The notes: generated by a model from the sequence alone, not told the origin. Shown: positions 1-9,268, counted from the stretch's first letter. The stretch: DNA of 64,000 bases from Blautia obeum ATCC 29174 (GCF_025147765.1 NZ_CP102265.1:1675001-1739000); one strand, 5' to 3'. A program made the numbers and translations.

Positions 1-839
1 TGGTTGTACATGCACCGCGTGTTGCAAGCCACTGTCAGCCAGGACAATTTATCATCGTAAAAATGGATGAAAAGGGCGAGAGAATCCCGCTTACAATTTG
101 CGACTATGACCGCAAAGAAGGAACTATTACAATCGTGTTCCAGGAAGTTGGAGCATCTACAATTAAGATGTCCGAATTAAAGGCTGGAGATTCTTTCCGT
201 GATTTCGTAGGACCTCTGGGATGTCCTTCTGAATTTGTTCATGAAGACATCGAAGAACTTAAGAAAAAGAAAATGGTATTCGTAGCCGGAGGTGTTGGTA
301 CAGCACCTGTTTATCCGCAGGTAAAATGGCTTCACGAGCATGGTATTACTGCAGACGTAATCCTTGGTTCCAAAACAAAGGATATGGTTATTCTTGAAAA
401 AGAACTTGCAGCTGTTTCCAACCTTTATGTTACAACAGATGACGGATCTTATGGACGTTCCGGTATGGTAACAAAGACTCTGGAAGATCTCGTTACTAAC
501 GAAGGAAAGAGCTATGATGTCTGTGTTGCAATCGGACCGATGATCATGATGAAATTTGTCTGTCTTCTTACTAAGAAGCTTGGTATCCACACAATCGTCA
601 GCATGAACCCGATCATGGTTGACGGAACTGGTATGTGTGGAGCATGTCGTCTCCAGGTTGGCGATGAAATTAAATTTGCCTGCGTAGACGGACCGGAATT
701 CGACGGACATCTCGTTGATTTTGATCAGGCTATGAAGAGAAGCCAGATGTACAAGACTGAAGAAGGACGTGCATTACTGAAGCTTCAGGAAGGCGATACC
801 CACCACGGTGGATGCGGACAGTGCGGAGGTGACAAGTAA
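1..839 (+). CDS. nfnA: NfnA-type ferredoxin:NADP oxidoreductase, FAD/NAD-binding subunit (5' end outside window)
   Basis: The reading frame is already open at base 3 and continues through the first internal ATG at 63, so the gene begins before the window; the upstream residues read VVHAPRVASHCQPGQFIIVK, the usual beta-barrel N-terminus of this family. The protein has a ferredoxin-reductase fold: FAD-binding barrel, then the NAD-binding part with FVAGGVGTAPVYPQ. A cysteine set near the C-terminus (MCGACRLQVG ... ACVDG) fits a [2Fe-2S] site. In the NfnAB family this subunit binds NADH and works with the partner in flavin-based electron bifurcation between NADH, ferredoxin and NADP in the cytoplasm. 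Its stop shares one base with the next start (TAATG), so the two are translationally coupled. Annotation as a dihydroorotate dehydrogenase electron-transfer subunit is possible by similarity, but the adjacent nfnB makes Nfn more likely. Confidence 0.88.
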   Translation, partial: VVHAPRVASHCQPGQFIIVKMDEKGERIPLTICDYDRKEGTITIVFQEVGASTIKMSELKAGDSFRDFVGPLGCPSEFVHEDIEELKKKKMVFVAGGVGTAPVYPQVKWLHEHGITADVILGSKTKDMVILEKELAAVSNLYVTTDDGSYGRSGMVTKTLEDLVTNEGKSYDVCVAIGPMIMMKFVCLLTKKLGIHTIVSMNPIMVDGTGMCGACRLQVGDEIKFACVDGPEFDGHLVDFDQAMKRSQMYKTEEGRALLKLQEGDTHHGGCGQCGGDK

Positions 840-2233
840 TGGCAGATGCAAAAATGTTAAATAAAGTACCGGTAAGAGAACAGGATCCGAAGGTACGTGC
901 TACAAACTTTGAAGAAGTTTGTCTTGGATATAATCAGGAAGAAGCAATGGAAGAGGCACAGAGATGTCTGGGCTGTAAAAAACCGAAATGCGTAGAAGGA
1001 TGTCCGGTGTCCATCAATATTCCTGGATTTATCGAGCAGATCAAAGAAGGAAACATTGAAGAAGCATATAAAGTGATCGGATTATCTTCCGCACTTCCGG
1101 CTATCTGTGGACGTGTATGTCCTCAGGAATCTCAGTGTGAAGGACAGTGTATCCGTGGTAAGAAGGGTGAAGCTGTTTCTATCGGTAAACTGGAAAGATT
1201 CGTTGCTGACTATGCTCTGGAACATGATATTAAACCAGTCGGAGCAGAAGTTAAGAACGGACATAAAGTTGCTGTTATCGGTTCTGGTCCGTCCGGACTT
1301 ACCTGCGCAGGTGATCTTGCAAAGGCCGGATATGATGTAACCGTATTTGAAGCTCTTCATGAACTTGGTGGAGTTCTTGTTTATGGTATTCCGGAATTCC
1401 GTCTTCCAAAACAGAAAGTTGTTAAGAAAGAGATCGAGAAAGTTAAAGAACTCGGTGTTAAATTTGAAACAAACGTTGTTATCGGTAAATCCACAACAAT
1501 CGATCAGCTGATCGAAGATGAAGGATTTGAAGCTGTATTTATCGGTTCCGGTGCAGGTCTTCCGATGTTTATGGGAATCCCGGGTGAAAACGCAAGCGGT
1601 GTATTCTCTGCAAACGAGTACCTGACAAGAAGCAACCTGATGAAAGCATTCGATGACTCTTATGATACACCGATCGCAGCAGGTAAGAAAGTTGCTGTTG
1701 TCGGCGGTGGTAACGTAGCTATGGATGCTGCAAGAACTGCTCTCAGACTTGGTGCTGAAGTACATATCGTATACAGAAGAAGTGAAGCAGAGCTTCCTGC
1801 ACGAGCAGAAGAAGTTCATCATGCTAAAGAAGAAGGAATCATCTTTGATCTTCTTACAAATCCGAAGGAAATCCTTGTTGACGAGAACGGACATGTAAGC
1901 GGTATGAAGGTTGTTAAGATGGAACTGGGCGAGCCGGATGCATCCGGAAGAAGACGTCCTGTTGAGATTCCAGGTTCTGAATATGATATGGATGTTGATA
2001 CCGTTATCATGTCACTTGGTACTTCTCCGAACCCGCTGATTTCTTCCACTACTAAAGGACTTGAGATCAACAAGAGAAGATGTATCGTTGCTGAAGAAGA
2101 AACAGGTAAGACTTCCAAAGATGGCGTTTACGCCGGTGGAGATGCTGTTACAGGTGCGGCTACCGTTATCCTTGCTATGGGAGCTGGTAAAGCCGGAGCC
2201 AAAGGTATCGATGAATATCTGAAAAATAAATAA
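839..2233 (+). CDS. nfnB: NfnB / GltD-like NADPH oxidoreductase, iron-sulfur flavoprotein subunit
   Basis: A 464-residue protein of the glutamate-synthase small-subunit family. The N-terminus carries two cysteine clusters for [4Fe-4S] centres (CLGCKKPKCVEGCP near residues 43-56 and GRVCPQESQCEGQC near 91-104). Then come an FAD dinucleotide site (GSGPSG, about residue 148) and an NADPH site (GGGNVAMDAARTALRLG). No large glutamate synthase subunit lies nearby, and the gene overlaps nfnA by one base, so a role in the NfnAB transhydrogenase (NADPH + oxidised ferredoxin + NAD exchange) is inferred rather than glutamate synthesis. Length is normal for the family. A strong intrinsic terminator follows directly, closing the operon. 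Confidence 0.9.
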   Translation: MADAKMLNKVPVREQDPKVRATNFEEVCLGYNQEEAMEEAQRCLGCKKPKCVEGCPVSINIPGFIEQIKEGNIEEAYKVIGLSSALPAICGRVCPQESQCEGQCIRGKKGEAVSIGKLERFVADYALEHDIKPVGAEVKNGHKVAVIGSGPSGLTCAGDLAKAGYDVTVFEALHELGGVLVYGIPEFRLPKQKVVKKEIEKVKELGVKFETNVVIGKSTTIDQLIEDEGFEAVFIGSGAGLPMFMGIPGENASGVFSANEYLTRSNLMKAFDDSYDTPIAAGKKVAVVGGGNVAMDAARTALRLGAEVHIVYRRSEAELPARAEEVHHAKEEGIIFDLLTNPKEILVDENGHVSGMKVVKMELGEPDASGRRRPVEIPGSEYDMDVDTVIMSLGTSPNPLISSTTKGLEINKRRCIVAEEETGKTSKDGVYAGGDAVTGAATVILAMGAGKAGAKGIDEYLKNK

Positions 2234-2245
2234 AATGAATCAGGG

Positions 2246-2283
2246 GCCTTCCGGTACAGAAATGTGTCGGAAGGTCTTTTTTT
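2246..2283 (+). terminator. Rho-independent terminator of nfnAB
   Basis: Stem GGCCTTCCG pairs with CGGAAGGTC across a 14-base loop and is followed by seven Ts. It lies 12 bases after the nfnB stop. A second, weaker hairpin with a T-run (AGAAC-ACAA-GTTCT, about 2293-2312) follows. Confidence 0.9.
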
Positions 2284-2318
2284 GAATGGAATAAGAACAC
2301 AAGTTCTTTTTTGCTGTC

Positions 2319-2347
2319 TTGTAAGTTTTTCGGGAATATGTTATACT
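2319..2347 (+). promoter_or_regulatory. Sigma-A type promoter of uppP
   Basis: TTGTAA at 2319-2324 and TATACT at 2342-2347 are separated by 17 bases. The site lies after the nfnAB terminator and about 90 bases before the uppP start. Confidence 0.6.
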
Positions 2348-2434
2348 ATCCACTGTTAATATGCCTTTATAGGCGGTTATGAGAAATTTACCGGATAATA
2401 TGGTACAGATTAGTTGAAAGAAAAGGATAAAAAT

Positions 2435-3310
2435 ATGATAGTTCTTTATATTATTTTACTGGCTATAGTGCAGGGAATTACAGAATTTCTTCCGGTCAGC
2501 AGTTTTGGACATCTTTGTTTTGTTCAGAATATACTTGGTATGGAACATGGACCCGGAGTACTCATGGAGGTTATGCTTCATGTCGGAACACTGGCTGCGA
2601 TCTTTATGACTTTTCAGAAGGATATTCGCAGACTGGCAGTGGAATCCATTGAAATGTTTATGGATGTGATCGGAAATGCAAATCTCTATATACATAACAG
2701 ACGTACCGGGGATGAGCTTCATTATGCAAAGATTATAAGCAATATTTACCGTAAATTTGCAGTTCTACTGATGGTTTCCATGATTCCGACGATGTTTCTG
2801 GGATATACAGCACGCAGACTTGTTGCAATGTCTGCAGCTTCAAAACTTCTTCCGGGTGTTGGGATTCTGATCACGGGGATTATTCTTCTGGTAATTGATC
2901 TGAGTCAGGTAGGCGGTACAAAAGCAGCTAAGGATGCAAGCTTTTCCAATGCCATGTGGATCGGAATCTGTCAGGGCCTTTCGGTATTTCCGGGATTTTC
3001 CAGAAGTGGAATGACGATCAGTGCCGGGTTGATGAGCGGATTCAGCCGTACATTTGCAGTGAAGTATTCTTATATTTTGTCGATTCCGGCAATTATCGGT
3101 GCACTGATCATGGAACTTGGGCAGTTTGGCTCTGCAGATATGACACTAGGGCTTGGCTTTTCTTATGTATTTGGAATGATCATTGCAGCAGTTGTTGGAA
3201 GTCTGGCAATCCGGGCATGCCTGAGACTTGTACACAACGGAAAATTCCGCTTTTTTGCATACTATTGTTTTATTGCGGGAATTATTGCGCTTGTAGCAAA
3301 TTTTGCATAG
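2435..3310 (+). CDS. uppP: Undecaprenyl-diphosphatase (UppP/BacA)
   Basis: An integral membrane protein of 291 residues. It dephosphorylates undecaprenyl diphosphate, regenerating the lipid carrier for peptidoglycan and other envelope polymers. Family motifs are present: QGITEFLPVSSFGHL at the N-terminus (the glutamate-rich motif) and FPGFSRSGMTISAGL (the PGxSRSG motif), set among about eight hydrophobic segments. The usual 'SGHL' reads 'FGHL'. I chose the ATG at 2435 because an AAAAGGA ribosome site lies about 8-9 bases upstream; an in-frame TTG at 2414 would add seven residues. The gene has its own promoter and is followed by ftsK 80 bases downstream. Confidence 0.93.
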   Translation: MIVLYIILLAIVQGITEFLPVSSFGHLCFVQNILGMEHGPGVLMEVMLHVGTLAAIFMTFQKDIRRLAVESIEMFMDVIGNANLYIHNRRTGDELHYAKIISNIYRKFAVLLMVSMIPTMFLGYTARRLVAMSAASKLLPGVGILITGIILLVIDLSQVGGTKAAKDASFSNAMWIGICQGLSVFPGFSRSGMTISAGLMSGFSRTFAVKYSYILSIPAIIGALIMELGQFGSADMTLGLGFSYVFGMIIAAVVGSLAIRACLRLVHNGKFRFFAYYCFIAGIIALVANFA

Positions 3311-3389
3311 TTGGGAATATTTTTTCTGCCGGAGGATTTTCTGATTTTCCGGCGGATTTTTATGAAGAATCATTAGGAGGGGTGCCTGA

Positions 3390-6248
3390 ATGGCAGCAGC
3401 AAAGAAACAGAGTAACCGAAGAGGAACCGCAAAAACCACTTCCGGACGTAAAAATACGAGAAAAAAACAGACCAGAAAACAGGTGAAAAAGCAGGGAGTT
3501 ACCAGCGGATTCCAGACAGAGATCATTTTGCTGACAATTCTGGCGGCTTCGATCATATTGATCATCAGTAATCTTGGCATGGGTGGAGTGGTCGGTGCTG
3601 CGATCAGTAAGGCATCTTTCGGGATTATGGGATTGCTTGCGTATGTTTTTCCGGTATTGATCTTTGTTGGTGCTGCATTTCTTGTATCGAACAGTAAGAA
3701 TCCTCTTGCATACAAAAAAGCACTTGCTGCGCTTGTGTTTTTTGTTTTTCTGTGCGGCCTGGTTCAGCTGTTGACAGAGGGATATATGTCCAGTACTACA
3801 ATGTCGGAGTATTATTCGACCTGTTCTACATATAGAACGGGTGGTGGTGTGCTTGGTGGAGCTATCTGCATTTCTACGACTTCCGCATTTGGTGTTGCGG
3901 GGGGATATGTGATTATTATTCTTGTACTTCTGATCTCTCTGATATTGATCACGCAGAAATCATTTTTTGGTTTTGTATTCCGTATCTGGGATGCAGTCTG
4001 TGCACTTGCCAGAGATGGACATGACATGTATATGGAGGGACAGCCGGAGCGAGATCTTCGCAAAGAGCTTCGTGTGCAGGAACGCAGACAGAGGAGAGAA
4101 GAACGGCAGGCGCAACGTGTGCGCGAACTGGAAGAGGCTCTGGCACAGGAAAACAATGATGGAGAAGAGTCTGCGGCTAAAGAGAAGAAATCTACAGGAT
4201 TTCTTGAAGGGACGCTGCTTGTTCCACCGGAAGCAAAGAAGAAAAAGAATCGTAAGACAGTGCTCAGAGATCATAAGAAGACTGCAGAAGGCATAAAAAA
4301 TGATACTGCCACAGATACAGATTCCGTAGCTGTAGTTTCAGATATGACTTCAGATTTTGCAGGAAATGCAGAACACGGGGAAACTGTGAGGCAGGACCAG
4401 AAGGATGAGATGCCTGAGAATATGCCTGTGGAGAACACGATGGCGATGGCTTCACCACAGACTCCGATGTTTGAGATTCACCGTGCAGAGCCGGAAGAAT
4501 TTTATCAGGAACCATCAGATAGCTATGTGCAGCCAACGGCAGAGCAGGATGTACCGGAATTATCAGAATGCTATTCTGAACCGGAGCCGGTAGAAACATA
4601 TGCGGAAGTACAGCAGGTGCAGGAGCCGGTGTCTGAGAATGTTCCGGAATCTGTGCCGCAGCCGGAGACAAGACCTGCTTCACAGTCAGTCAAAAATCCG
4701 AAGTCTTCCAAACAGGAGATTGAAAGTGGAATTCAAAATATCCAGAAAGAGATTACACAGCAGAATGAAGTGGTTAAGCGTGAGTATCATTATCCGCCGC
4801 TGAAACTTCTGAAGCGTGGAGATGGCAAATCACAGGGAGACTCCGATGAACATCTTCGCAAGACTGCGAAGAAGCTACAGGATACATTGCATAATTTTGG
4901 TGTGAATGTAACTGTGACGAATGTAAGCTGCGGACCAACTGTCACCAGATATGAATTGCAGCCGGAAATGGGCGTTAAAGTAAGTAAGATCGTCAATCTG
5001 GCAGATGATATCAAATTAAACCTTGCAACGCCGGACATTCGTATTGAGGCACCGATTCCGGGCAAAGCGGCTGTTGGTATTGAAGTACCGAACAAAGAAA
5101 ATCATGCTGTTATGCTGAGAGAGATCCTTCAGTCACAGGAATTTCAGAGTGCAAAGTCCAGGCTGTCTTTTGCAGTTGGTAAAGATATTGCAGGAAAACC
5201 GGTTGTTACGGATATTGCCAAGATGCCACATCTTCTGATCGCGGGTGCTACAGGTTCCGGTAAATCTGTCTGTATCAATACCCTGATCGTAAGTATCCTG
5301 TACAAAGCATCTCCGGAAGATGTCAAATTGATCATGATTGACCCGAAGGTAGTGGAACTGAGTGTTTATAACGGTATTCCACATCTGTTCATTCCGGTTG
5401 TCACGGATCCGAAAAAAGCTGCCGGTGCATTGAACTGGGCAGTAACAGAGATGATGAATCGTTACAATACGTTTGCAGAATACAGTGTTCGAAATCTTCA
5501 GGAATATAACCGCAAAGTTGAGGGAATGCGTATTCCGGAAGGTGAAGAGCGCCCTGAGAAGATGCCGCAGATCGTAATTATTGTAGATGAGCTTGCAGAC
5601 CTTATGATGGTTGCTCCTGGAGAAGTGGAGGATGCAATCTGTCGTCTGGCACAGCTTGCACGTGCTGCAGGTATTCATCTGATCATTGCAACACAGCGAC
5701 CGTCTGTAAATGTTATCACCGGTCTGATCAAGGCAAATATGCCGTCACGAATTGCATTCTCTGTATCTTCTGGTGTTGATTCAAGGACGATCCTTGACAT
5801 GAATGGAGCAGAGAAGCTTCTTGGAAAGGGTGATATGCTGTTTTATCCGCAGGGATATCAGAAACCGGCCAGATTGCAGGGGGCTTTTGTATCCGATGAA
5901 GAAGTCAGCAGTATTGTTGACTTCCTGGCAGAAAAGAATCCGGGAATGCAGTACAATTCCCAGATTGAACAGCAGGTAAATACGGCAGGCATGTCCGGTG
6001 GCACCGGTGGTTCTTCGGCTGACGACAGGGATGCTTATTTTGTGGAGGCCGGTAAATTCATTATTGAAAAAGAAAAGGCATCGATCGGTATGCTCCAGAG
6101 AATGTTCAAAATCGGTTTCAACAGAGCTGCAAGAATCATGGATCAGTTATGTGATGCAGGGGTTGTCGGACCGGAGGAAGGAACGAAACCTCGTAAGGTA
6201 CTGATGTCTGCAGAAGAATTTGAAAATTATATAGAGGAATACCTGTAA
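3390..6248 (+). CDS. ftsK: FtsK/SpoIIIE family DNA translocase
   Basis: A 952-residue ATPase that pumps chromosomal DNA through the division or sporulation septum. A lysine/arginine-rich N-terminus is followed by four membrane segments (roughly residues 45-200). Next is a long acidic, Pro/Glu/Gln-rich linker (about 210-450), which is the low-complexity source of many spurious frames. The C-terminal motor follows: Walker A GATGSGKS near residue 617, Walker B IVIIVDELADLMM, and LIIATQRPSVNVITG. A winged-helix gamma domain at the end would read KOPS/SRS polarity sequences. RBS is the AGGAGGGG just before 3390. The stop is directly followed by the rlmH ATG with no gap. Confidence 0.94.
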   Translation: MAAAKKQSNRRGTAKTTSGRKNTRKKQTRKQVKKQGVTSGFQTEIILLTILAASIILIISNLGMGGVVGAAISKASFGIMGLLAYVFPVLIFVGAAFLVSNSKNPLAYKKALAALVFFVFLCGLVQLLTEGYMSSTTMSEYYSTCSTYRTGGGVLGGAICISTTSAFGVAGGYVIIILVLLISLILITQKSFFGFVFRIWDAVCALARDGHDMYMEGQPERDLRKELRVQERRQRREERQAQRVRELEEALAQENNDGEESAAKEKKSTGFLEGTLLVPPEAKKKKNRKTVLRDHKKTAEGIKNDTATDTDSVAVVSDMTSDFAGNAEHGETVRQDQKDEMPENMPVENTMAMASPQTPMFEIHRAEPEEFYQEPSDSYVQPTAEQDVPELSECYSEPEPVETYAEVQQVQEPVSENVPESVPQPETRPASQSVKNPKSSKQEIESGIQNIQKEITQQNEVVKREYHYPPLKLLKRGDGKSQGDSDEHLRKTAKKLQDTLHNFGVNVTVTNVSCGPTVTRYELQPEMGVKVSKIVNLADDIKLNLATPDIRIEAPIPGKAAVGIEVPNKENHAVMLREILQSQEFQSAKSRLSFAVGKDIAGKPVVTDIAKMPHLLIAGATGSGKSVCINTLIVSILYKASPEDVKLIMIDPKVVELSVYNGIPHLFIPVVTDPKKAAGALNWAVTEMMNRYNTFAEYSVRNLQEYNRKVEGMRIPEGEERPEKMPQIVIIVDELADLMMVAPGEVEDAICRLAQLARAAGIHLIIATQRPSVNVITGLIKANMPSRIAFSVSSGVDSRTILDMNGAEKLLGKGDMLFYPQGYQKPARLQGAFVSDEEVSSIVDFLAEKNPGMQYNSQIEQQVNTAGMSGGTGGSSADDRDAYFVEAGKFIIEKEKASIGMLQRMFKIGFNRAARIMDQLCDAGVVGPEEGTKPRKVLMSAEEFENYIEEYL

Positions 6249-6728
6249 ATGGAAATTAAGATCATAACTGTAGGGAAAATTAAAGAAAAATATCTGAATG
6301 ATGGAATTGCCGAGTATGCGAAGCGTCTGAGCCGTTACTGCAAACTGACATTTTGCCAGGTTCCGGATGAAAAGACACCGGATAAAGCATCTGATGCACT
6401 GAACGAGCAGATTAAGAATACAGAAGCGGAACGTCTGATGAAGCATATCCGGGAACAGGATTATGTAATTGCGCTTGCGATTGATGGTAAAATGCTGGAT
6501 TCCGTTGAGTTATCCGAAAAAATCGGACGTCTGGGTGTAGAAGGCAAAAGTTCTGTCGCATTTGTGATCGGAGGCTCGTTAGGTCTTGGCAATGAAGTTC
6601 TGAAAAGAGCAGATTATAAACTGAGCTTTTCCAGAATGACATTTCCTCATCAGCTGATGCAGATGATTCTTCTGGAGCAGATCTATCGTGGCTACAGGAT
6701 CCTGAACCATGAACCTTATCATAAATAA
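6249..6728 (+). CDS. rlmH: 23S rRNA pseudouridine-1915 N3-methyltransferase (RlmH)
   Basis: A 159-residue SPOUT methyltransferase of normal length. It uses S-adenosylmethionine to methylate the pseudouridine at position 1915 of helix 69 in 23S rRNA on assembled 70S ribosomes. Visible family signatures are ALAIDGKMLDS, the SAM-loop FVIGGSLGLG and the C-terminal FSRMTFPHQLMQMILLEQIYR followed by the NHEPYHK tail. It begins at the base after the ftsK stop, so it is probably co-transcribed and coupled with ftsK. Confidence 0.95.
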   Translation: MEIKIITVGKIKEKYLNDGIAEYAKRLSRYCKLTFCQVPDEKTPDKASDALNEQIKNTEAERLMKHIREQDYVIALAIDGKMLDSVELSEKIGRLGVEGKSSVAFVIGGSLGLGNEVLKRADYKLSFSRMTFPHQLMQMILLEQIYRGYRILNHEPYHK

Positions 6729-6795
6729 AAAGACACAAACCGGAAATAACTCCGGCTTGCAATAAATGATTTCCAAAAAAGGAGGATATAGTGAT

Positions 6796-7122
6796 ATGAC
6801 AACAGAACGAGTAGAACATATGGCAGGTGGACAGGGACATACATTGGTGAAACGTCTCCTTGATGAGAAGCAGTTAAACGGAAAATGCAAATTATATGCG
6901 CAGGTAACTCTGGAACCGGGATGTTCTCTGGGATATCATGAACATCATAATGAGAGTGAAACGTATTATATTCTTTCAGGAAAAGGTATTTATAGCGATA
7001 ATGGAACACTCCGTATGGTGCAGGCCGGTGATGTGACATTTACTCCGGACGGCAAAGGACATGGACTTACAAACAGCGGCGATGAAGACCTTGTATTCAT
7101 GGCGCTGATTATTCTGGATTAA
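6796..7122 (+). CDS. Small single-domain cupin protein
   Basis: A 108-residue beta-barrel protein of the cupin superfamily. The metal-binding motif 1 reads GYHEHHNESETYYILSGKG (His, His, Glu) and motif 2 reads FTPDGKGHGLTNSG (His). The ATG at 6796 is preferred over the one at 6766 because GGAGG lies 11 bases upstream of it, and the longer form would contain that RBS. The substrate cannot be read from sequence; such stand-alone cupins include sugar isomerase-like and small-molecule sensor proteins. It sits between rlmH and a DUF2284 gene, on the same strand. Confidence 0.8.
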   Translation: MTTERVEHMAGGQGHTLVKRLLDEKQLNGKCKLYAQVTLEPGCSLGYHEHHNESETYYILSGKGIYSDNGTLRMVQAGDVTFTPDGKGHGLTNSGDEDLVFMALIILD

Positions 7123-7141
7123 TTAAAATGGAGGAACCCTG

Positions 7142-7690
7142 ATGACGGCAGAACTGAATATTGATAAATTTGAAGATTTTATTGCGCAGTATCCGATCTT
7201 TGAATATCGTATCCTGAATACCGGAGATCTGTCTGTCGAGGAGAGAGTAAGGATCGTCTGTCAGCAGGAATGTGAACGGTATGGATCGACCTGGGCATGT
7301 CCGCCGGCTGTGGGTACTCTGAAAGAATGCGAGGAAAGAATCCGCAAGTTTGGACAGGCTGTTTTCTTTTCCAGTGTGGCAGAAGTTTCTGATCTTATGA
7401 ATATGCAGGAAATGCTGCAAACAAGAGCTGCACACGAAGAACTGACAACGGAAGTTGCCCGTTTTTTGAAAGAACAGGGATTTGAGACGTTTACACTTTC
7501 AACGGAATCCTGTGATATCTGTGAGGACTGTGCATATCCACATGGCAAACCGTGCAGACATCCGGACCGAATGCATCCCTGCCTGGAAAGCCATGGCGTG
7601 GTAGTAAGTGAGATCGTAGAGAAACAGCAGATGGAGTATAATCTGGGCGGAAATACGATACTCTGGTTTTCCATGGTGCTTTTTAAATAA
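7142..7690 (+). CDS. DUF2284 family cysteine-rich metal-binding protein
   Basis: A 182-residue soluble protein. It shows the DUF2284 pattern: a CPPAVG block (about residue 58) and a dense C-terminal cysteine group, CDICEDCAYPHGKPCRHPDR followed by MHPCLESHG. The cysteine spacing suggests an iron-sulfur or other metal site. The family has been described only as predicted metal-binding and no reaction is known to me. RBS GGAGG precedes the ATG by about 7 bases. A hairpin and T-run after the stop separates it from yqfC. Confidence 0.8.
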   Translation: MTAELNIDKFEDFIAQYPIFEYRILNTGDLSVEERVRIVCQQECERYGSTWACPPAVGTLKECEERIRKFGQAVFFSSVAEVSDLMNMQEMLQTRAAHEELTTEVARFLKEQGFETFTLSTESCDICEDCAYPHGKPCRHPDRMHPCLESHGVVVSEIVEKQQMEYNLGGNTILWFSMVLFK

Positions 7691-7710
7691 AATATCAGAG
7701 AATAAACAAG

Positions 7711-7754
7711 ACCTCTCCGGCGTACATTTATAATGAGCGCCAGGGAGGTTTTTG
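7711..7754 (+). terminator. Hairpin ending in the yqfC ribosome-binding site
   Basis: ACCTCTCCGGCG (7711-7722) can pair with CGCCAGGGAGGT (7738-7749), with one mismatch and one G-U pair, followed by five Ts. It looks like a terminator for the upstream gene. Its right arm, however, contains the GGGAGG ribosome site of yqfC, and its loop contains TATAAT (7729-7734). It may therefore end transcription from the left or mask the yqfC RBS in read-through RNA. Confidence 0.6.
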
Positions 7755-7756
7755 TT

Positions 7757-8032
7757 ATGAAAAAGATGGGACAATGGAAAGAAAATCTTGTTACCTCGCT
7801 GGAAATACCGAGAGATCTGGCAATGAAAGAAACGGTGTTTACTGTTACAGGAAAACATCAGGCAGTAGTCTGCAACTATCGAAGTGTTTTGCGGTATGAG
7901 AAAGAAGAAATAATATTACTGACTTTTCAGGGGAAACTTCGAATACAGGGAAAAAGACTGAAGATCCCGATGTATACACCTGAAGAAATGTATATTGAAG
8001 GTGTGATTACGGAGATTATCCTGGAAGGTTAG
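7757..8032 (+). CDS. yqfC: Sporulation protein YqfC (YabP/YqfC family)
   Basis: A 91-residue protein with the YabP/YqfC beta-rich core (LVTSLEIPRDLAM ... VCNYRSVLRYEKEEIILLTF). In Bacillus the family is made in the mother cell during sporulation, and yqfC is always next to yqfD as here. ATG 7757 is chosen because GGGAGG lies 8 bases upstream; an in-frame ATG at 7733 lies inside the hairpin. Function at the molecular level is unknown. Nine bases separate it from yqfD. Confidence 0.88.
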   Translation: MKKMGQWKENLVTSLEIPRDLAMKETVFTVTGKHQAVVCNYRSVLRYEKEEIILLTFQGKLRIQGKRLKIPMYTPEEMYIEGVITEIILEG

Positions 8033-8041
8033 GAGGAGATT

Positions 8042-9268
8042 ATGAAAAAGTATGCCGGGTTTCGAAATGGATATGTTCGTGTGAGAATATATGGGGAACA
8101 GACAGAACGTTTTCTGAATCTGTGCAGAGCTCGTGAAATTCGAATCAGTGATCTCAGAAGAGAATCAGAACTGAGTCTGACAGGATGTCTGCAGATCAGA
8201 GATTTTTTCAGACTCGCTCCAATACATAGAAAAACAAAAGTAAAAATTCATATTCTGGAAAAGCATGGACTTCCTTTCTTTTTTTACCGAAGTAAAAAGA
8301 GAAAGGCTTTTTTTCTTGGATTACTTTTATGTGCAGGACTGCTTTTGTTCCTGTCCGGACGGTTGTGGGAAATTGATGTAGAGGGAAATGTCAGAAACAG
8401 CACACCTGAGATACTGGATTTTCTGGAACAAAAAGGAATCAGGCATGGAATGGCAAAAGAAAGGCTCAGCTGCAGTGAGATTGCAGCTGAGATCCGTAAA
8501 AAATATCCGGATATTACGTGGGTATCAGCAAAACTGGAGGGAACCAGACTGCTCCTTACAGTCAGAGAAGGGATATTTATACAGACTACAGAAGAAAAGG
8601 ACAAATCTGCCTGTGATATTATGGCAGAACGCGATGGTGAGATCATAAAAATGATAACCAGAAGCGGACTGCCCCGGAAAAAGGTCGGGGATTTATGTAA
8701 AAAAGGTGAAATCCTGGTATCGGGAATACTGGAATTAAAGGATGACAGTCAGGAGGTTGTAAAGTATGAAGCGGTTCATGCAGATGCAGATATTTATATA
8801 AAAAGACAGAAGGCATATTATCATGAGATTCCAATGATCTATGAGACATATGAATGGACCGGTAAAAAGAAAAAGGGTATCTATCTGAAAGCAGGCAGAT
8901 TTTATTTGGAAATTGCAGACAGGACAAAAAATGGCTGGTATCAGATTGCAGAAGAACAGAAAATGTATCTGACCAAAAGTTTTCAGTTGCCGTGCTCAAT
9001 AGGGTATATTACCCAAAACCAGTACAGAAAGATAAAAAAAGAGTATACAAGGGAAGAAGTAAAAAAACTTGCATGGCATACTTTGCAGAGGTATGAAGAA
9101 AAATTAATGCAAAAAGGGGTTCAAATATCTGCAAATAATGTTAAAATAGAAATTGACCACAAGACCTGTGTAAGCAAAGGTTTTTTGGAAATTATAGAAA
9201 AAATCGGAGAGGAGACTCCTGTAGAAATACCGGAGCAGCCTGCAGAAAGGACAACAGAGGATGGCTAA
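8042..9268 (+). CDS. yqfD: Sporulation protein YqfD
   Basis: A 408-residue membrane-anchored protein. The N-terminal cytoplasmic part (about residues 1-85) is followed by one membrane helix (AFFLGLLLCAGLLLFLSG, about residues 90-110). Beyond it is a large extracytoplasmic region with repeated beta-alpha units reminiscent of POTRA-like modules (EIDVEGNVRNSTPEIL). The family is conserved in endospore formers and encoded between yqfC and phoH. The last eight bases overlap phoH, indicating coupled translation. Confidence 0.88.
   Translation: MKKYAGFRNGYVRVRIYGEQTERFLNLCRAREIRISDLRRESELSLTGCLQIRDFFRLAPIHRKTKVKIHILEKHGLPFFFYRSKKRKAFFLGLLLCAGLLLFLSGRLWEIDVEGNVRNSTPEILDFLEQKGIRHGMAKERLSCSEIAAEIRKKYPDITWVSAKLEGTRLLLTVREGIFIQTTEEKDKSACDIMAERDGEIIKMITRSGLPRKKVGDLCKKGEILVSGILELKDDSQEVVKYEAVHADADIYIKRQKAYYHEIPMIYETYEWTGKKKKGIYLKAGRFYLEIADRTKNGWYQIAEEQKMYLTKSFQLPCSIGYITQNQYRKIKKEYTREEVKKLAWHTLQRYEEKLMQKGVQISANNVKIEIDHKTCVSKGFLEIIEKIGEETPVEIPEQPAERTTEDG

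Noticed and set aside
1082..1894. 270-codon open frame on the - strand opposite nfnB
   Set aside because: It lies entirely within a well-supported gene, has no RBS and encodes a Cys/Phe/Ser-rich sequence typical of a complementary-strand shadow.
3950..4700. Several long frames on both strands inside ftsK
   Set aside because: They overlap the low-complexity linker of the FtsK frame, have no ribosome sites and no recognisable protein character.
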